This document shows, piece after piece, positions 7,560 through 10,749 of a stretch of DNA of 10,749 nucleotides. The DNA is from Cephalothrix spiralis. Its lineage: Eukaryota; Nemertea; Palaeonemertea; Archinemertea; Cephalotrichidae. Location of the stretch: assembly GCA_032353305.1 (NCBI GenBank), contig JAUCNG010394479.1, forward strand, positions 1 to 10,749, written 5' to 3'. Every line of letters begins with the position of its first letter. Within the stretch, counting starts at the first letter, position 1. Both the position numbers and the translations under genes were made by a program. The notes beneath the pieces were generated by a model that did not search any database, had not been told where the DNA came from, and worked only from the letters and a program-made list of their open reading frames with translations.

Positions 7560-7680
7560 GCTCGGTTAGCTCAGTAGGTAGAGAGTAAAACTCAAGATGT
7601 ACGGAACATTGTGTCTATTCGAGAAGTCATCTAACGCCCTATATAGAAGAAGAAGAAGAAGAAGAAGATGATGATGAAGA
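7560..7680 (+). mobile_element. tRNA-derived SINE fragment with microsatellite tail
   Basis: The head gctcggttagctcagtagg resembles the 5' half of a tRNA. A perfect RNA polymerase III A box (TRGYNNARNNGG) is seen at 7567-7578 as tagctcagtagg, and the D-arm pairing gctc/gag is retained. The B box is decayed: only the TTCGA core survives at 7618-7622, 49 bases downstream, a tRNA-like spacing. The acceptor stem no longer pairs, so this is not a functional tRNA gene. The 3' end runs into (GAA)7 (7646-7666) and (GAT)3 (7667-7675), as expected for a SINE simple-repeat tail. No target-site duplication is obvious. It could instead be a lone tRNA pseudogene next to a microsatellite. Confidence 0.65.
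7645..7680 (+). repeat. (GAA)n(GAT)n microsatellite
   Basis: Seven GAA units are followed by three GAT units and a terminal gaaga. It is probably the tail of the tRNA-derived element directly upstream. Confidence 0.95.
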
Positions 7681-7870
7681 GCTCAATGATTGCCAATTAT
7701 CTAAATTTTTATTTATGCACTGGTCATAAAGTCTTGGCGATTCAATGTTTATTTTCAAATGTAGCTAGAAGTTCAGGCACAGAAACATTCAAAGTTTTCA
7801 CTTATACAAGGGAATTCCCCTTAAATTAACCATAAAACATGGCCTGTCGATTTAAGTGATAAAAAAGACA

Positions 7871-7952
7871 ATTTGCGGCCAAACTATCAACATTTTGTAT
7901 AGCAATATATAATAGAAAGTGGTTTAGAACAATATTATCCATCGACTGATAG
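7871..7952 (+). repeat. Diverged direct repeat, copy 1
   Basis: This copy begins atttgcggccaaactatc and matches 8031-8097 at about 45 of the first 50 positions. It then continues with an extra stretch of about a dozen bases before the shared end (acaatattatccatc versus acaaaattatctatc). A run of A bases precedes both copies. The unit is unknown to me and has no coding capacity. Confidence 0.8.
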
Positions 7953-8030
7953 AATTTCATGACCCTAGGCCTATCCTCGTATCTATATTTTTTCTATTTT
8001 TTTGTTTAAAAAAATGTTTTAAAAAATAAA

Positions 8031-8097
8031 ATTTGCGGCACAACTATCAACATTTTGTACAGAAATATATAATAGAGAACAAAATTATCTATCAGCA
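8031..8097 (+). repeat. Diverged direct repeat, copy 2
   Basis: This copy lies 160 bases downstream of copy 1 and begins atttgcggcacaactatc. The intervening DNA (about 7990-8030) is almost pure A and T. The pair may be a decayed local duplication or two insertions of one small family. Confidence 0.8.
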
Positions 8098-8813
8098 TGA
8101 AAAAATCGGTCCTGCCGATTACTTCACCAGATAGAATGTTCACGCCGTGTCGAGGCCAATGATAGGACAGTACTTCAATTTTCATTACCGTTTTATTTAT
8201 GCTGATGATGATTTTATGAGATTACACTTGTTTAATCCCATTATAACTGGTCTTTATTATCCAATCAGAAATTATTGGAATGTTTGTGGAGATAGTATGA
8301 ATTCCTAGTGGCAATAGAACATATGTGTTAGCACAGCTTATCTAAAATGTACCATTGGTTCTGAAGCCCCAAACTCTCCGTGACTGATAGTACGAATTAA
8401 TCTTAATTAATCGGAAGCTAACTTAATTAAATCGATTTGATATTCAAGTGAATTAAGATCAAAACAAGACTGAGTTCCAATGAACTAATTTAGTTTAATG
8501 AACTGAGTTATGATCAGTATCAGTACAGGAGACCCATCAAGCCGGTGAACGGACGATTTCGCTGGCATCTTTAGTCAAGTAATCGCGTTATCTGGTCATA
8601 TTTACTATATTCCAGACCTGATCGGGTTACCCCGAAGGGAGGGTTCTTTCTTTGCGGTAAGACATCCCACTTCGTCAGCAATGAACAGTATGCTCCCCCC
8701 CAATAGATTTTTTGTTGCTAAGAACTTGATAAAAACCTACTTTCATCTCATTTAGATAGGGAATTCCTCTAAGTTAACACCCTACAGTACTGATCACGTT
8801 AAACCTTAACACT
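8098..8813. other. Gene-free stretch
   Basis: No gene is supportable. A run of ttaattaa-type words lies at about 8395-8430. A 41-nt exon-like interval at 8616-8656 is discussed as a finding but not annotated. The sequence agggaattcctctaagttaac (8758-8778) resembles 7809-7830. Confidence 0.5.
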
Positions 8814-8855
8814 GCGTGTGAGTTCGCGTGTGACACGCGAGTGAAAATTTGCGTG
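8814..8855. promoter_or_regulatory. Cluster of GCGTG cores (XRE/HRE-like)
   Basis: Three words match TNGCGTG, the core recognised by bHLH-PAS dimers such as AhR-ARNT: tcgcgtg (8824-8830, plus), its inverted partner cacgcga (8834-8840, minus) and ttgcgtg (8849-8855, plus). A fourth gcgtg core at 8814-8818 lacks the leading T at the right place. The second and third form a perfect 17-bp dyad, tcgcgtgt-g-acacgcga (8824-8840). Motif presence is direct. Function is inference, as no gene lies nearby in the window. Confidence 0.3.
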
Positions 8856-8910
8856 TCAAATAAATTTGTATACGGGCGAACCAAAAACTTTTAAATACCC
8901 GGTAACCAAA

Positions 8911-8929
8911 ACGCACATATTTTGTGCGT
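8911..8929. repeat. Hairpin acgcaca/tgtgcgt
   Basis: A perfect 7-bp inverted repeat with a 5-base spacer (tattt). It lies within a 70-codon frame (8866-9078) that starts at TTG, has no recognisable domain and is rejected as a gene. Confidence 0.85.
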
Positions 8930-9685
8930 ATGGGCCTGCTGAATCAAGAAACGATTACATAATTGCTTATGTTATATTCATGGAATTTTTAGGCAAACCG
9001 AAGGTGCCTCCTTACGGAAGTTACGGCCGGAAATATACATCTGAGCAGAAAATAACTATACTCTCAAATATTAACTAGAAAGAATTTTTGAACGTGACCC
9101 ACCACACTAAAACACTACATTAACGACCCTCTACCAACCCTGAAAATTTCAAGATTGTACTTTTAGTAGTTGCTGAGATCCTACTGTGGAATAATAATAA
9201 GATCTAATAATAAACTGAGCGATAACAATTGTTTTACGAAAACATAATAAGTTATGAATTGGTTCAGTTCAATAGTTTTATAGGTTTCTGATAGAAACCT
9301 TTATATAACTCAAGATACTTCATCTTCGCTATCATGAAAGATTGTCAAATTATACCAAAGGATCAATAATAATTGCACATATACGGTACATTTGGTTTAG
9401 CAACACTCCAATTAAGGACTTGAGACTCCCATGAACTAGTTCTTGAAAGATTCATCGGCCTTAATTAGATTCCGACTTCAATTAGTGTGCAAAGAAAAAG
9501 AACAATAATATTTAAATTGCAAGCAAATCTAATTAGGCCAGGGAGAAAACTTGACTCTCCTTGAAACTCTTGGATACAAAGGTTCGTTTTAGTGACTTTG
9601 CATCATTGTTCAAAGCAGGGGGGTGCATACACCAACCTGGGTGAGTGGGATGTTTTTGGAAATTGGTCTCATTTTCAAGACGTCT
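8930..9685. other. Gene-free stretch with one hairpin
   Basis: No gene is seen. The only structure supported is aggtttc-tgata-gaaacct (9282-9300), a perfect 7-bp stem. Complementary words aattaagg and ccttaatta occur near 9410 and 9460. Confidence 0.5.
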
Positions 9686-9840
9686 CGATAATGGGTGGCT
9701 ACCGTATCCAGAATCTTAAATGTCTTGAACCCGATAATGGGTTGGTATCCAGAGGTTTATGTCTAGTCTGGAAAGAAAGGTTCTTGTCTCGATAATGCAT
9801 GGTGTCCAGGAAGTAATGTCGGAAAATGATGCATGCTGTC
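9686..9840 (+). repeat. Diverged minisatellite-like array, about four units
   Basis: Unit starts are visible as cgataatggg (9686-9695), cgataatggg (9732-9741), cgataatgcat (9790-9800) and atgatgcat (9826-9834), with spacings of 46, 58 and 34 bases. Each is followed by a form of ggtatccag, ggtgtccagg or gctgtcaag. The same word occurs at 1357-1417. Unequal spacing means an old, indel-rich array. A 67-codon frame crossing it starts at GTG and is a product of the repeats. Confidence 0.6.
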
Positions 9841-10180
9841 AAGAAAGCGGTAACTCTTTTTGCACTTGGTGAGAAAAAAATTCTGAGGCGCAGGTTTTTT
9901 TTAGGCAAATTCTTCCAAATTTTTCCACCACGTGTAAAAAGCTAATGATGATTTTAAAAGACAGCATAATATTGAAAAACTATGTCATTTGATTAATAAT
10001 GTTCTTTTAAAATATCTCTCATTTAAAATTTAATAGAAAGAATTTCTTATCCCTAGGATCCCAAGAGTTCTAGGTCATTTTAAAGAAAATCTGTACATAA
10101 AATATAGAATCTGAGTGTAGTATCTATTCAAATATTTCACAAAGAACATTTGTAACTGAATGTTATTATTAATTGTTTGT
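9841..10180. other. Gene-free A+T-rich stretch
   Basis: No gene is seen. The words ttccaaatttttccacc at about 9914-9930 resemble the GTGCCAATTTTTTCC family at 970-1340, again linking the two ends of the window. Confidence 0.5.
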
Positions 10181-10208
10181 CAATGATTTTTTTATTTTTA
10201 AATCATTG
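10181..10208. repeat. Hairpin caatgattt/aaatcattg
   Basis: A perfect 9-bp inverted repeat with a 10-base, almost all-T spacer. Confidence 0.85.
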
Positions 10209-10279
10209 ATAAATATGCCAATAATGGTAGCCAGAGTTTTAAAATTGTAAACCCCCTTCCTGTAACGAATACCGATCAA

Positions 10280-10301
10280 TACGCATGCGCAATCGATTGC
10301 G
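10280..10301. promoter_or_regulatory. NRF1-like site fused to 14-bp palindrome
   Basis: The word tacgcatgcgca (10280-10291) matches the NRF1 consensus YGCGCAYGCGCR at 11 of 12 positions. It overlaps cgcaatcgattgcg (10288-10301), a perfect 14-bp palindrome. Together with gcgcgataaaaa near 10342 this makes a small CpG-bearing patch in A+T-rich DNA. NRF1 sites are typical of animal housekeeping promoters, but no transcript or first exon is recognisable here. Confidence 0.3.
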
Positions 10302-10749
10302 TGTGGGCACCTAGTGAGATTGACAATTTGCACAGTAAAAAGCGCGATAAAAAATAATTCGTTTTATGTTGCAGTAATTGTTCTACTTTATATTTATTAA
10401 ACATATCCTAATATATATCATTAATTAAAAATATTAATAATAACCATTATTTGTGAAATTATTCTTATATATTCTTTATTTACCACTCGATATTTTGCGT
10501 AGTAAACGGACAGTACGGACTACTTTATTCGCATATTTATCTACTTTACAAGATTGTACAAAAAGTTAATGTAAATGTAGGTGACATTTTTTAGATGTTA
10601 GACGAAAATCAAGCCCCTGGAAGCTGGCCAAAAGGTCAAGGATGGTCTAGTTAGAGCATCAAAAGGCCAATTAAACAAGATAGTTTTCACTATGTGAAAT
10701 TTTCTGCCTGTAAAAAAATCAGTAGTTAACGGTATTTAAATTGTTGGGA
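10302..10749. other. Gene-free stretch to window end
   Basis: Very A+T-rich from 10343 to 10490. No gene is seen. A nuclear-receptor half-site word, aaaggtca (10631-10638), is present but carries little weight alone. Confidence 0.5.

Noticed and set aside
7560-7633. Functional tRNA gene
   Set aside because: The acceptor stem does not pair, the T arm is broken and the B box is decayed.
8534-8576. Possible terminal exon with a frame reading PIKPVNGRFRWHL before a stop
   Set aside because: It is under 30 codons, with a poor pyrimidine tract before the candidate acceptor and no homology recognised.
8866-9078. 70-codon plus-strand frame
   Set aside because: TTG start, no recognisable family, and it crosses a perfect hairpin at 8911-8929.
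9592-9795. 67-codon plus-strand frame
   Set aside because: GTG start, and its sequence is generated by the diverged repeat units.
9937-9948. 12-mer aaaagctaatga identical to part of the palindrome at 166-190
   Set aside because: There is no extension of similarity on either side and no palindrome here, so it is probably chance.

Overview
This window looks like gene-free, A+T-rich DNA from an animal genome, most plausibly a marine invertebrate. The composition is roughly two-thirds A+T by eye. There are scattered short palindromes, including the perfect 12-bp AGTAGGCCTACT, a tRNA-derived SINE-like insertion with a microsatellite tail, and foldback (MITE-like) debris. Nothing resembles bacterial gene packing. 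The taxon is an inference from general style and is not proven by any gene.

No protein-coding gene can be supported. The longest open frames are about 60 to 126 codons. Several begin only at TTG or GTG, several overlap repeats, and none shows a recognisable domain. I list no CDS. One very speculative 41-nt exon-like interval (8616-8656) is mentioned only as a finding.

Layout. (1) 1-760 holds a 25-bp palindrome (166-190), a strongly structured block (429-533) with two mutually exclusive hairpins, and a long imperfect hairpin rich in G.U pairs (673-750). (2) 970-1420 is a decayed repeat field built on a GTGCCAATTTTTTCC-like word and a GGTTGGTGTCCAG-like word. The second word returns near the right end at 9686-9840. 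(3) 2231-2595 is bounded by a perfect 29-bp inverted repeat. (4) 3676-4361 carries four words resembling the CTCF core, three on + and one on -, among small tandem duplications. (5) 6529-6986 is a possible TA-flanked element containing a clear 105-bp foldback element (6632-6736). (6) 7560-7680 is a tRNA-derived SINE-like fragment ending in (GAA)n(GAT)n. (7) 7871-8097 contains two diverged copies of a unit of about 50-65 bp. (8) 8814-8855 is a CpG-bearing patch with several GCGTG cores. (9) 10280-10301 is a second CpG-bearing patch with a near-consensus NRF1 word fused to a 14-bp palindrome.

No genes work together here. The window reads as intergenic or intronic DNA shaped by mobile-element decay, with a few candidate regulatory patches. 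All calls come from visual reading. Folding energies, repeat-library hits and conservation were not computed.
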